Shown here piece by piece: positions 54,204 through 62,812 of a DNA stretch of 64,000 nucleotides. How positions within the stretch are numbered: the first letter of the stretch is position 1; each line of letters opens with the position of its first letter. This stretch comes from an uncultured Bacteroidota bacterium (GTDB lineage Bacteria; Bacteroidota; Bacteroidia; Flavobacteriales; Flavobacteriaceae): NCBI GenBank assembly GCA_902626585.1, contig CACOGA010000001.1, positions 156,453 through 220,452 of the forward strand, given 5' to 3'. The notes below the pieces were generated by a model that saw only the letters and a list, made by a program, of their open reading frames with translations, was not told the origin of the DNA and made no database searches. A program made the translations under genes and the position numbers.

Positions 54204-56594
54204 ATGTTTAAGTTTGTTTTTTCTGGATTTTGGAAAAAAATTTCAAGATTAATTTTAAATAATAGAATTCTAATTATTTTATCTCTTGTATTAGTTACCT
54301 ATTTTTTTAGTACAAATTGGAATAATATAAGATTTACTTACACTGAGGCTAACTTACTTCCAGAAACACATCCTGAAAATATCAAATACAAAAAATTTAC
54401 TGACAAGTTTGGTGAGGAAGGTAATCTTATAGTTATTTCAGTTAAAGATTCAACGCTTTTTACAATTGAAAAATTAAACGCTTGGAATGATCTCTCTCAC
54501 AGTTTTAAAGATCACTCAGATGTATCGACAGTAATCGCTTTTGGGGATCTTCAAAAACTTACAAAAAATAAATCTTCACGACAGTTTTTTATTGAACCAT
54601 TTATTAAAGATTCAATTTCTGATAAATCTCAACTGAATTTACTCAAAGAAGAGATTTTTAATAAATCACCTTTTTATGATAAATTTTTGATTAATTCCGA
54701 AACCCAAGCTGTTCGAACCGCGATTAATCTAAAAACAGAAGTGGTAAATACTGTTAAAAGAGAAGAGTTTGTTACAGAAATTTTAGAGCCCAGTGTACAA
54801 GCATTTGAAGAAAAATATAATCTTGACGTTAGAATTTCTGGGATGCCTTATGTAAGGACTAAATACTCTCAAACAATAAAAGCAGAATTGGGTAAGTTTC
54901 TCATACTTGCTGTTCTAGTTACATCTATTATTTTCTTTTTATTCTTTAGATCCTTTAGGGCAACTTTAATTTCGGTTTTTACAGTTTCAATTGGAGTCAT
55001 GTGGACCCTTGGGATTGTAGGACTATTGGAATATGAATTAACAGTATTAACCGCTATAATTCCACCCCTAATTATAGTAATTGGGATGCCTAATTGTATA
55101 TTCTTGATTAATAAATATCAACGAGAGCTTAATATACATGGGAATAAACAAATAGCATTAGATAAAGTCATAACAAAGATCGGAAATGCAACTTTGATGA
55201 CTAACGTTACAACTGCATCCGGATTTGCAACATTTATAACTACCAATAGTAAACTACTTTCAGAATTTGGATTAGTAGCATCACTAAGCATTTTATCAAT
55301 TTTTATTCTGTGTCTATTGATTATTCCGATTGTATATAGCTTTTTACCAATACCAAAAGAAGAGCACCTGAAACATCAAAACAGAAATTGGATAAATAAA
55401 CTATTAAATTGGATGGTCAGCGTAGTTAAAGATAAGAGAATTGAAGTTTATGTGATATCGATAATTATGCTGGCAGTAAGTATTATTGGTATCTATAAAA
55501 TTGAAATTTCGGGAAGCTTTATTGACGACATGCCAAGAAATACTGAGTTTTTTGACGATATAATGTATTATGAAAGAGAATTTAACGGGATATTACCCTT
55601 AGAAATATACATTGATGGAGGTAGAAAAGAGTCTGTTCGCAGGTTATCTACAATAAGAAATTTAGAGAAAGTTCAAAATGCCATTTCTGAATTTCCAGAA
55701 TTATCAACACCTATTTCTTTGGTAAACGGAGTAAAATATTCAAAACAGGCATTTTACAACGGTAATCCAAAATATTATCAAGTACCAACTAAACAAGAAG
55801 AATCATTTATTGCATCATATGTGAAAAATTCTGAAGTCTCTGGAGATGTTGATCTTTTAAAACCATATATAGACAGTACGGCTCAATATACGAGGATAAC
55901 AACTTTTATGAAAGACATGAAAATTGAAAGAATGGAAAGAATTGAGGAGGAACTTTATGAAAAAATAGATAAATTTCTTCCACCTGATAGATATGAAGTA
56001 TTTTTAACAGGTAAAGCTTATCTATTTCAAAAAGGAACTTATTTTCTTGTGGATAATTTGGTGTGGTCATTAGGCTTGGCAATTTTTCTGATATCATTAT
56101 TTATGGCATACTTATTTAGGAATTTCAGAATGATTATTATTTCACTTATCCCGAATTTATTACCGTTGTTGATTACTGCTGGACTTATGGGTTTCATCGG
56201 TATTCCTATTAAACCCTCAACAATTCTGATATTTAGTATTGCATTTGGTATTTCTGTTGATGACACAATCCATTTTCTCGCAAAATATAGACAAGAACTT
56301 CAGGATAATAAATGGCAAATAAAAAAATCGGTTTATAATTCTGTAAAAGAAACTGGATTAAGTATGTTCTATACCTCTATAGTATTATTTTTTGGATTCT
56401 CAGTTTTCATTGTTTCTAATTTTGGAGGAACTGTTGCTTTAGGAGCTTTAGTTTCAGGAACACTTCTTCTTGCAATGCTTTCTAATTTATTGCTCTTACC
56501 ATCACTTCTTTTATCCTTAGAAAGATCTATAGCAAATGAAAAGGTACTAAAAGAACCGAAAATTAAAATACTCTCAGATCAGGAGGAATTATAA
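54204..56594 (+). CDS. RND-superfamily (MMPL/HAE3-like) exporter
   Basis: A 796-residue transporter with the two-fold RND layout: one helix (about 17-35), a large periplasmic domain, five or six helices (about 230-375), a second single helix (about 410-430), second periplasmic domain, and a final five or six helices (about 610-770). Motifs LPETHPENIKYKKFTDKFG, GMPYVRTKYSQTIKAELG, and FSIAFGISVDDTIHFLAKYRQEL (Asp residues in the proton relay) match the MMPL/patched type. Homologues in other phyla export lipids or hopanoids; the substrate here is unknown. It occurs between frr and asnS as a stand-alone gene without an adaptor. Confidence 0.88.
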   Translation: MFKFVFSGFWKKISRLILNNRILIILSLVLVTYFFSTNWNNIRFTYTEANLLPETHPENIKYKKFTDKFGEEGNLIVISVKDSTLFTIEKLNAWNDLSHSFKDHSDVSTVIAFGDLQKLTKNKSSRQFFIEPFIKDSISDKSQLNLLKEEIFNKSPFYDKFLINSETQAVRTAINLKTEVVNTVKREEFVTEILEPSVQAFEEKYNLDVRISGMPYVRTKYSQTIKAELGKFLILAVLVTSIIFFLFFRSFRATLISVFTVSIGVMWTLGIVGLLEYELTVLTAIIPPLIIVIGMPNCIFLINKYQRELNIHGNKQIALDKVITKIGNATLMTNVTTASGFATFITTNSKLLSEFGLVASLSILSIFILCLLIIPIVYSFLPIPKEEHLKHQNRNWINKLLNWMVSVVKDKRIEVYVISIIMLAVSIIGIYKIEISGSFIDDMPRNTEFFDDIMYYEREFNGILPLEIYIDGGRKESVRRLSTIRNLEKVQNAISEFPELSTPISLVNGVKYSKQAFYNGNPKYYQVPTKQEESFIASYVKNSEVSGDVDLLKPYIDSTAQYTRITTFMKDMKIERMERIEEELYEKIDKFLPPDRYEVFLTGKAYLFQKGTYFLVDNLVWSLGLAIFLISLFMAYLFRNFRMIIISLIPNLLPLLITAGLMGFIGIPIKPSTILIFSIAFGISVDDTIHFLAKYRQELQDNKWQIKKSVYNSVKETGLSMFYTSIVLFFGFSVFIVSNFGGTVALGALVSGTLLLAMLSNLLLLPSLLLSLERSIANEKVLKEPKIKILSDQEEL

Positions 56595-56612
56595 TATTAA
56601 CTTTCAAAAACA

Positions 56613-56620
56613 TATATTTG
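56613..56620 (+). promoter_or_regulatory. -7 promoter element (TAnnTTTG) of asnS
   Basis: TATATTTG is an exact -7 match 15 bases before the GTG start of asnS. No TTG is seen at the -33 spacing, where the end of the RND gene is located. Confidence 0.45.
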
Positions 56621-56635
56621 AATAAATAATTTGTT

Positions 56636-58072
56636 GTGAATAATATTTCGATAAATCATATTTTAAACTCAGATAAGCATTTAAATAAAATTGTTTCCAT
56701 TTCTGGATGGGTTAGAACTTTTAGAGCTAATCGATTTATTGCACTAAATGATGGATCTTGCTTAAATAATATACAATGTGTTGTTGATTTCGAAAAAACT
56801 GAACAGAAAATTCTAAAAAAAATTACAACTGGAGCTGCCCTAAATATTAAAGGCAAGGTAATTGAAAGTCAAGGTTCACAACAAACCGTTGAAATCGTAG
56901 TTGATGAATGTCAAATATTGGGTGAGTCAAATCCCGAGTTATATCCTATTCAGCCGAAAAAACACTCATTTGAATTTTTAAGAGAGAATGCGCATTTAAG
57001 GTCAAGAACAAACACATTTAGTGCTGTAATGAGAATACGCTCAAATTTATCTTTTGCCATACATGAGTATTTTAAAAAAAATGGCTTTTATTATGTTCAT
57101 ACTCCAATAATTACAGCTAGCGATGCTGAGGGGGCTGGAGAACAATTTAGGGTATCAACATTAGATGTTAAAAATCCACCAGTCAACGACGATGGACAGG
57201 TAGATTTTAATAGAGATTTTTTTGGGAAGGAAACAAATCTAACGGTTTCAGGTCAGCTTGAAGCTGAAGCATATGCAATGTCAATGGGAAAAGTTTATAC
57301 TTTTGGACCAACTTTTAGAGCAGAAAATTCAAATACTTCCAGACATTTATCTGAATTTTGGATGATTGAGCCCGAGGTCGCATTTATGGATATTGAAGGT
57401 AATATGAAGCTAGCTGAGGATTTTTTAAAATATATTCTTGCATACTTAATTAAAAATTGTAATGATGATTTAAAATTTTTGGATAGCAGACTTACTGCTG
57501 AGGAAAAACAGAAGCCGCAAAATGAAAGAAGTCAACTTAGTCTAATTGAAAAACTTGATTTTGTAATCAAAAATGATTTTAAAATTATCACTTATACTGA
57601 GGCTTTTGAAATATTAAAAAGTTCTAAGCCAAATAAAAAGAAAAAATTTAAATATATAATTGATAAGTGGGGAGCTGATTTACAAAGTGAACATGAAAGA
57701 TATCTCGTTGAAAGAGAATTTAAATGTCCTGTAATTATTTATAATTATCCTGCTAAAATTAAATCTTTCTATATGAGATTAAATGATGATGGTAAAACCG
57801 TAAGGGCTATGGATATTTTATTTCCTGGAATTGGAGAAATTGTAGGTGGCTCACAGAGAGAGGAGAGACTAGATATTTTAATAGATAAAATAAAGGAAGT
57901 TGGAATTGACGAAAAAGAATTATGGTGGTATACCGACTTAAGGAAATTTGGTACTGCTACTCACTCTGGTTTTGGACTAGGTTTTGAAAGGCTTGTGATG
58001 TTTGCTACTGGAATGTCAAATATTCGTGATGTTATTCCTTTTCCAAGAACCCCGCAAAATGCAGACTTTTAA
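56636..58072 (+). CDS. asnS: Asparaginyl-tRNA synthetase, GTG start
   Basis: A 478-residue class IIb synthetase. The OB-fold anticodon-binding domain (VSISGWVRTFRANRFIALNDGS) is followed by the catalytic core with motif 2 GPTFRAENSNTSRHLSEFWMIEPE and motif 3 SGFGLGFERLVMFATGM. ASDAEGAGEQF is a typical AsnRS segment. The start is GTG at 56636-56638, since no ATG is in frame before the OB domain. The AGGAGG seen about 50 bases upstream is inside the RND gene and too far away to serve as its binding site. Confidence 0.96.
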   Translation: MNNISINHILNSDKHLNKIVSISGWVRTFRANRFIALNDGSCLNNIQCVVDFEKTEQKILKKITTGAALNIKGKVIESQGSQQTVEIVVDECQILGESNPELYPIQPKKHSFEFLRENAHLRSRTNTFSAVMRIRSNLSFAIHEYFKKNGFYYVHTPIITASDAEGAGEQFRVSTLDVKNPPVNDDGQVDFNRDFFGKETNLTVSGQLEAEAYAMSMGKVYTFGPTFRAENSNTSRHLSEFWMIEPEVAFMDIEGNMKLAEDFLKYILAYLIKNCNDDLKFLDSRLTAEEKQKPQNERSQLSLIEKLDFVIKNDFKIITYTEAFEILKSSKPNKKKKFKYIIDKWGADLQSEHERYLVEREFKCPVIIYNYPAKIKSFYMRLNDDGKTVRAMDILFPGIGEIVGGSQREERLDILIDKIKEVGIDEKELWWYTDLRKFGTATHSGFGLGFERLVMFATGMSNIRDVIPFPRTPQNADF

Positions 58073-58077
58073 TAGTG

Positions 58078-59505
58078 ATGAAACAATATCTAAAATTAAA
58101 ATTATCGCAAAAGTTATCTCCTCAGCAAATACAACTAATGAAGTTGATTCAGCTTCCAACATTAGATTTTGAGCAAAAAATTCAAAGAGAAATTGAAGAA
58201 AATCCAGCACTTGAACAAGGTCAAAACTCGAATGATGATACCCAGCAAGATAATCAAGATGATTATTCTGAAAATGATGACATTAATATAGATGACTATA
58301 TAAATTATGATGATACCCCCTCCTACAAATTAAATTCCAATAACTCGGGAAGGGCTGAAGACAAAAATATTCCTTTTTCCCTTGGTATATCTTTTACTCA
58401 ACATCTTCTTTCTCAGCTAAAGCCAATAAGTCTAAATGAGAAAAAAATGAAAATAGCAGAATTCCTTGTAGGTAGTATTGATGAATCTGGATATATTAGG
58501 TTAGAAACTGAAGACATTATAGATGATCTTGCTTTTACTCAAAATCTTTTTGTAACCGAAGATGAACTAGCAGAAGTTTTAAAGGTTGTACAGGATTTTG
58601 ATCCACCTGGAGTAGGAGCTCTTAACCTACAAGATTGTTTAATTATCCAACTGAAAAGAAAAAAAAGAACTAAATCTGTCAATTTAGCAATTGAAATAAT
58701 CGAAAATTCATTTGAGCAGTTTTCAAAAAAGCATTTTGAAAAACTAATGAATAAATACTCTATTGATGAAACAGAGTTAAAAGAAGTTATTTCTTTAATA
58801 TCTAAACTTAATCCAAAACCTGGAGGTTCATATTCAGGAGGCGGAAAACCAATTGAACAGGTAATACCAGATTTTAAAATTGTCATTGAGAATAACGAGC
58901 TTAATCTTGAACTTAACTATAGAAATAGCCCGGTTTTGAATATCTCAAGGGACTATGATGAAATGCTTAAAGGCTATAAACTTGAAAAAAATAAATCAAA
59001 ATCTCAAAAAGAGGCTATTCAATTTATAAAACAGAAACTTGATTCTGCCAAGTGGTTTATCGATGCTGTTAAGCAAAGGCAACAGACTCTAATGATAACT
59101 ATGCAAGCCATAATGAATTATCAAAAAGAATATTTTCTTTCAGGGGATGAAAGGAAAATTAAACCAATGATTTTAAAGGATATTGCTAATGAAATTGAAA
59201 TGGATATTTCAACGATTTCCAGAGTTGCGAATAGTAAATATGTCGACACCCCCTATGGAACAAAACTATTGAAAGAATTCTTTAGTGAATCGATGAAAAC
59301 CACTAGCGGTGAAGAGATTTCGACTATTGAAATTAAAAAGATTTTAGAAAAAATTATTTTAGACGAAAATAAAAGAAAACCTGAAACTGATGAAAAGCTT
59401 GTTAAAATATTAAACGAAAAAGGTTACAAAATTGCTAGGAGAACAGTCGCAAAATATAGAGAACAACTAAATATTCCAGTAGCAAGATTAAGAAAAGAAA
59501 TATAG
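58078..59505 (+). CDS. rpoN: RNA polymerase sigma-54 factor
   Basis: A 475-residue sigma-54. The Gln- and Leu-rich region I (LKLSQKLSPQQIQLMKLIQLPT) contacts activators, a short acidic linker rich in Asp and Asn follows, then the core-binding domain (FDPPGVGALNLQDCL), the -12-binding helix-turn-helix (DISTISRVANSKYVDTPYG) and the RpoN box ARRTVAKYREQL at the end. It needs an AAA+ activator, none of which is in the window. I use the ATG at 58078; a GTG at 58075 is also in frame. It starts five bases after asnS and converges on exbD with four bases between the stops. Confidence 0.96.
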   Translation: MKQYLKLKLSQKLSPQQIQLMKLIQLPTLDFEQKIQREIEENPALEQGQNSNDDTQQDNQDDYSENDDINIDDYINYDDTPSYKLNSNNSGRAEDKNIPFSLGISFTQHLLSQLKPISLNEKKMKIAEFLVGSIDESGYIRLETEDIIDDLAFTQNLFVTEDELAEVLKVVQDFDPPGVGALNLQDCLIIQLKRKKRTKSVNLAIEIIENSFEQFSKKHFEKLMNKYSIDETELKEVISLISKLNPKPGGSYSGGGKPIEQVIPDFKIVIENNELNLELNYRNSPVLNISRDYDEMLKGYKLEKNKSKSQKEAIQFIKQKLDSAKWFIDAVKQRQQTLMITMQAIMNYQKEYFLSGDERKIKPMILKDIANEIEMDISTISRVANSKYVDTPYGTKLLKEFFSESMKTTSGEEISTIEIKKILEKIILDENKRKPETDEKLVKILNEKGYKIARRTVAKYREQLNIPVARLRKEI

Positions 59506-59509
59506 CATA

Positions 59510-59992
59510 TTATTGCATATTTAAAGAAACATCTCCAATTCTAGTTGTGTAATTAATTTTTAAGGCGTTAACCTTTCTTAGCTCTTGTTTAATATCTCCA
59601 ACTATGCCCATATTGGTTTCTTTATCTACTTTGAGTGCAGTTGTTAAGAAAGGTCTTAATTCCTCTCTTTTTGATTCTCTTTCAGCATAAATAAACGCTG
59701 GAATATCGGAAACTTCAGAAAATTTATCATTTAATTGAAGTCTGGCCTCAGTTCCAAACTTTGACTGATAACCAAAATTTGGTTTACCAGCATATATATA
59801 CATTACTAATTCTTTCTTATCTAGTTTCTCAACTTCATTAGCAGCAGGAAGCTCATTTTTAATCTTCAGTTCATTATCTCTCATGACTGTTGCAACCATA
59901 AAAAAGAATAAGAGCATAAAAACAATATCAGGGAGAGAAGCTGTATTTACAGCAGGCAAATCTCCTTTTTTCTTTTTATTAAATTTAGACAT
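59510..59992 (-). CDS. exbD: ExbD/TolR-family protein (second of two)
   Basis: A 160-residue biopolymer-transport protein with one N-terminal helix (about 24-40) carrying ASLPDIVFMLLFFFMVATVMRD, in which the Asp is the proton-carrying residue, and a periplasmic domain ending in INYTTRIGDVSLNMQ. With ExbB it makes the proton channel that powers TonB. It is the last gene of the exbB operon, 12 bases after the first exbD. Confidence 0.92.
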   Translation of the reverse strand: MSKFNKKKKGDLPAVNTASLPDIVFMLLFFFMVATVMRDNELKIKNELPAANEVEKLDKKELVMYIYAGKPNFGYQSKFGTEARLQLNDKFSEVSDIPAFIYAERESKREELRPFLTTALKVDKETNMGIVGDIKQELRKVNALKINYTTRIGDVSLNMQ

Positions 59993-60004
59993 AAATAAAT
60001 GTAA

Positions 60005-60601
60005 TTATTGCACTTCAGAAAGCTTTTGAGGGTATTCCTTTCTGAGTCTATTAATATTTTCTTTTAACTTTTCCCTGTTTCCCGGCCAATTAACATCCTT
60101 ATAATTTTTCATCATTTCAGAGTAACTTTCACCATATAGCTCTTGAGCTCTTATGTTTCTAAGATGAGTGTATGCAGCTACCAATTCATTTTGAACTGAA
60201 ATGTATGTGGCATAAGATGTTTCTCTTTCATTTTTTAAAGAAATTATAGCCTTATCAGGATTATCTGACGATTTTGGATCCCTTTTTCCTTTACAATAAC
60301 TACATGCATCTTCACCTGTTCCTCCTCCATTATCTAAAAATTCAATTGCTGACTCTCTAAGATCCTCCAAAACCATTAACTCATCCTCTACAAGAAGTTG
60401 GTCTTTACCATTTAATAATACCGTAAAAATATTTTTTTGCTTTATTACCACATCTTCCTCAGACTCTTCCATTGGGGGAAGTTTTCTACTAATACCTGAA
60501 TCTGTTTCAATGGTCGTAGTAACCAAGAAAAATATAAGTAGTAGAAAGGCAATATCAGCCATTGACCCTGCATTAACTTCTGGTGATGATCTTCTAGCCA
60601 T
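60005..60601 (-). CDS. exbD: ExbD/TolR-family protein with a CxxC insertion (first of two)
   Basis: A 198-residue ExbD. The membrane helix is preceded by NAGSMADIAFLLLIFFLVTTT, with the functional Asp. The periplasmic part is enlarged compared with E. coli ExbD (141 residues) and contains C100-SY-C103 in a Gly/Lys-rich loop (EDACSYCKGKRD), then a long helical stretch (YATYISVQNELVAAYTHLR) and a charged tail. The CxxC form is shared by other Bacteroidota ExbD proteins as far as I recall. It lies six bases after the four-helix protein gene. Confidence 0.9.
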   Translation of the reverse strand: MARRSSPEVNAGSMADIAFLLLIFFLVTTTIETDSGISRKLPPMEESEEDVVIKQKNIFTVLLNGKDQLLVEDELMVLEDLRESAIEFLDNGGGTGEDACSYCKGKRDPKSSDNPDKAIISLKNERETSYATYISVQNELVAAYTHLRNIRAQELYGESYSEMMKNYKDVNWPGNREKLKENINRLRKEYPQKLSEVQ

Positions 60602-60607
60602 AATTAT

Positions 60608-61012
60608 TTATTTTCTGTTTTTGAATCCAAAAAACAACATCGAACCACTTGCGATAATTATTAGTGAATAAAACATAAAAAGTGCAGCTCCAATTAATTT
60701 AGAACTTGTAGCTGATAATATCTTGCCTTCTCTCATTAAAGTTTCCTCACCTGAGGCAATTATAAAACAAATAATAAATAGCAATAAAAATGAGCCAATC
60801 CCCTTAAGAGTATTCATTAAACTAGACTTATTACCAATCATATTTTTTATTCCAAAGTAAAAAACAGATGAAACAATGATGAAAAGAACAAAATATGCGG
60901 TAAATAATATTAAGTCAATACCAAAAAGATAATCTGACAGGATTAATAAAACAAAAAGGATTCCTAACAAGGACAGGCCTAAGGCTGTATATTTAAGTAT
61001 ATCGTAAACCAT
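60608..61012 (-). CDS. Four-helix membrane protein in the exbB-exbD operon, function unknown
   Basis: A 134-residue protein made almost wholly of four transmembrane helices (about 8-27, 30-52, 70-88 and 104-129), with a short loop ASGEETLMREGKILS between helices 3 and 4. I recognise no named domain. It is inserted between exbB (two-base gap) and exbD (six-base gap), so it is very likely translated with them and may be an accessory of the proton-channel complex; that is inferred from position alone. Confidence 0.8.
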   Translation of the reverse strand: MVYDILKYTALGLSLLGILFVLLILSDYLFGIDLILFTAYFVLFIIVSSVFYFGIKNMIGNKSSLMNTLKGIGSFLLLFIICFIIASGEETLMREGKILSATSSKLIGAALFMFYSLIIIASGSMLFFGFKNRK

Positions 61013-61014
61013 AA

Positions 61015-61818
61015 TTATTTTTTATTATTTACCAATATATCCATTAAGTCAATTGAAGCATTTTCCATATCGTTTACAATACTATCGATTTTTGCAATTA
61101 TATAGTTATAAAAAATTTGAAGGATAATCGCTACAATTAATCCAAATACAGTTGTTAAAAGTGCAACTTTAATACCACCTGCTACCAAAGAAGGTTGCAT
61201 ATCTCCAGCTGCCTCAATCTTATCAAATGCCTGTATCATTCCTATAACAGTTCCCATGAAGCCAAGCATCGGAGCTAGTGCTATAAATAATGAAATCCAA
61301 GAAACATTTTTCTCAAGTTGACCCATCTGCACACCACCATAAGCTATTACAGCTTTTTCTGCTGACTCAACACCTTCACTAGACCTGTCTAGGCCTTGGT
61401 AGAAAATTGACGCGACTGGTCCAGGCGTATTTCTACAAACCTCTTTAGCTGCGTTAACTCCACCAGCCTTCATGGCTGCCTCAACATCACTTGTCAACTT
61501 ACTAGAATCTGTTGTTGTAGATAAGTTTAAATAAATAATTCTTTCAATAGCAATTGCCAAACCAAGGATTAAACATAATAAAACAATCCCCATAAAACCG
61601 GGACCACCCTCTATAAATCTCTTTTTCAGTTCTTGGTGAAAATTTAATTGCTCCTCCTCTACAGGTTCTTCCATTACAGGTTCTTCCATTTCAACAACAT
61701 CCGTTGTTTGAACCGAATCCTGACCCATCATCTCCATTTCATCTTGAATAGGAAATGCTTGAATTGATTGTACAAATATTAACGAGAATATTGTCAATAA
61801 ACTAAATAATCTTTTCAT
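61015..61818 (-). CDS. exbB: ExbB/TolQ/MotA-family proton channel
   Basis: A 267-residue ExbB. It begins with a signal-peptide-like helix (residues 1-21) and a Glu/Met/Pro-rich segment (about 24-58) that includes a 15-base duplication encoding EEPVM-EEPV, both absent from E. coli ExbB. Then come the three ExbB helices with LERIIYL-like AIERIIYLNL, APMLGFMGTVIGMIQAF and LVAGGIKVALLTTVFGLIVA, which form the pentameric channel. First gene of the operon exbB, four-helix protein, exbD, exbD. The Thr and Glu residues of the proton path are kept in the helices. Confidence 0.92.
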   Translation of the reverse strand: MKRLFSLLTIFSLIFVQSIQAFPIQDEMEMMGQDSVQTTDVVEMEEPVMEEPVEEEQLNFHQELKKRFIEGGPGFMGIVLLCLILGLAIAIERIIYLNLSTTTDSSKLTSDVEAAMKAGGVNAAKEVCRNTPGPVASIFYQGLDRSSEGVESAEKAVIAYGGVQMGQLEKNVSWISLFIALAPMLGFMGTVIGMIQAFDKIEAAGDMQPSLVAGGIKVALLTTVFGLIVAIILQIFYNYIIAKIDSIVNDMENASIDLMDILVNNKK

Positions 61819-61885
61819 CTTTTTTTTGTTTAATATTTTAGTGTGTTAAAGATATAAAAATATCTCACATAAATTACATAATCTG

Positions 61886-61973
61886 CAGAGAGGAAGGGAT
61901 TCGAACCCTCGATACACTTTTGATGTATACACACTTTCCAGGCGTGCGCCTTCGACCACTCGGCCACCTCTCT
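61886..61973 (-). tRNA. tRNA-Ser (anticodon GGA)
   Basis: An 88-base cloverleaf with a long variable arm on the minus strand. The acceptor stem AGAGAGG pairs with CCTCTCT, discriminator G. The D arm reads GGCCGAGTGGTCGAAGGC, the anticodon stem CACGC/GTGTG encloses loop CTGGAAA (anticodon GGA), the variable arm is GTATACATCAAAAGTGTATC, and the T arm carries GGTTCGAATCC. The 3' CCA is not encoded. Confidence 0.96.
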
Positions 61974-62040
61974 AAACACAGCTAACAAATAAAAAGAAAA
62001 AATATTAAATAAAAAATTTAATGAGGGATTTTTAAATGCA

Positions 62041-62805
62041 TCAAACCCCGAAAATTTCCTTCGAATTTTGTGTGGTAATATTGGCAATTTCTTGAAGGGA
62101 TAAGTTATAAATATCACTTAGTTTTTCTGCAATATGTATGATATTAGCACTCTCATTTCTTTTACCTCTTAAAGGTTCTGGAGAAAGATAAGGTGAGTCT
62201 GTTTCTAATACTATATTGCTTATATCAATTTCATGCAAAAATTTATCAATTTTACCATTCTTGAAAGTAACGACACCACCGATTCCTAATTTCATACCTA
62301 GATCTATTATTTTATTTGCTTCTTCCCTATTGCCAGAGAAACAATGAAAGATTCCACCTTTTAGAGCTTTATTGTTTATAAGGACATTATATATTTCATC
62401 AAAAGATTCTCTGCAATGTATAACAATTGGTAGATGAAAGTTGTTAGCAAGATCTATCTGTGCTTCAAAAGCTTTTATCTGAATATCTAAGTTAGTTTTT
62501 TGCCAATAAAGATCGATTCCAATTTCACCAACTGCAACAATTTCATTTGAATTAATAATCATCTCGGCTTTCTCAATTTCTTGCATAAAGTCGGATTCAA
62601 CATAACACGGATGAAGGCCTGACATTAAAAAAATATTTTTTGGATATTTTTTTTTCAATTCAATCATTGAATCGGTATATTTTGAATTTATTGCAGGAAA
62701 AAATAATCTGCTAACCCCTTTAGAAATTGCGTTGTCTAATACAGTATCTAAATCATCTTTAAATTGCTCAAGGTACAAATGAGTATGAGTATCTGTAAGA
62801 CTCAT
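62041..62805 (-). CDS. TatD-family metal-dependent hydrolase
   Basis: A 254-residue TIM-barrel hydrolase. Metal ligands are in TDTHTHLYL (start), GEIGIDLYW, VIHCRESFDE, FHCFSGNREEA and ETDSPYLSPEPLRGKRNES. The family includes 3'-5' DNA exonucleases and D-aminoacyl-tRNA or other nucleic-acid quality-control enzymes; the cellular substrate of this one cannot be set. It begins seven bases after the sucB stop, so the two are co-transcribed. Confidence 0.93.
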   Translation of the reverse strand: MSLTDTHTHLYLEQFKDDLDTVLDNAISKGVSRLFFPAINSKYTDSMIELKKKYPKNIFLMSGLHPCYVESDFMQEIEKAEMIINSNEIVAVGEIGIDLYWQKTNLDIQIKAFEAQIDLANNFHLPIVIHCRESFDEIYNVLINNKALKGGIFHCFSGNREEANKIIDLGMKLGIGGVVTFKNGKIDKFLHEIDISNIVLETDSPYLSPEPLRGKRNESANIIHIAEKLSDIYNLSLQEIANITTQNSKEIFGV

Positions 62806-62812
62806 TATTAAA

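Noticed and set aside
56581..56586. AGGAGG as a ribosome binding site for asnS
   Set aside because: It lies 50 bases from the start codon and encodes residues at the end of the RND transporter.
61847..61865. TATCTTTA box and AGATAT/ATATCT hairpin between tRNA-Ser and exbB
   Set aside because: The box is off-consensus with no -33 element, and the hairpin is six A-T-rich pairs; neither is safe to call.
61830..62117. An open frame of 95 codons on the minus strand
   Set aside because: It runs straight through tRNA-Ser and the end of the TatD gene, and its product has no family features.
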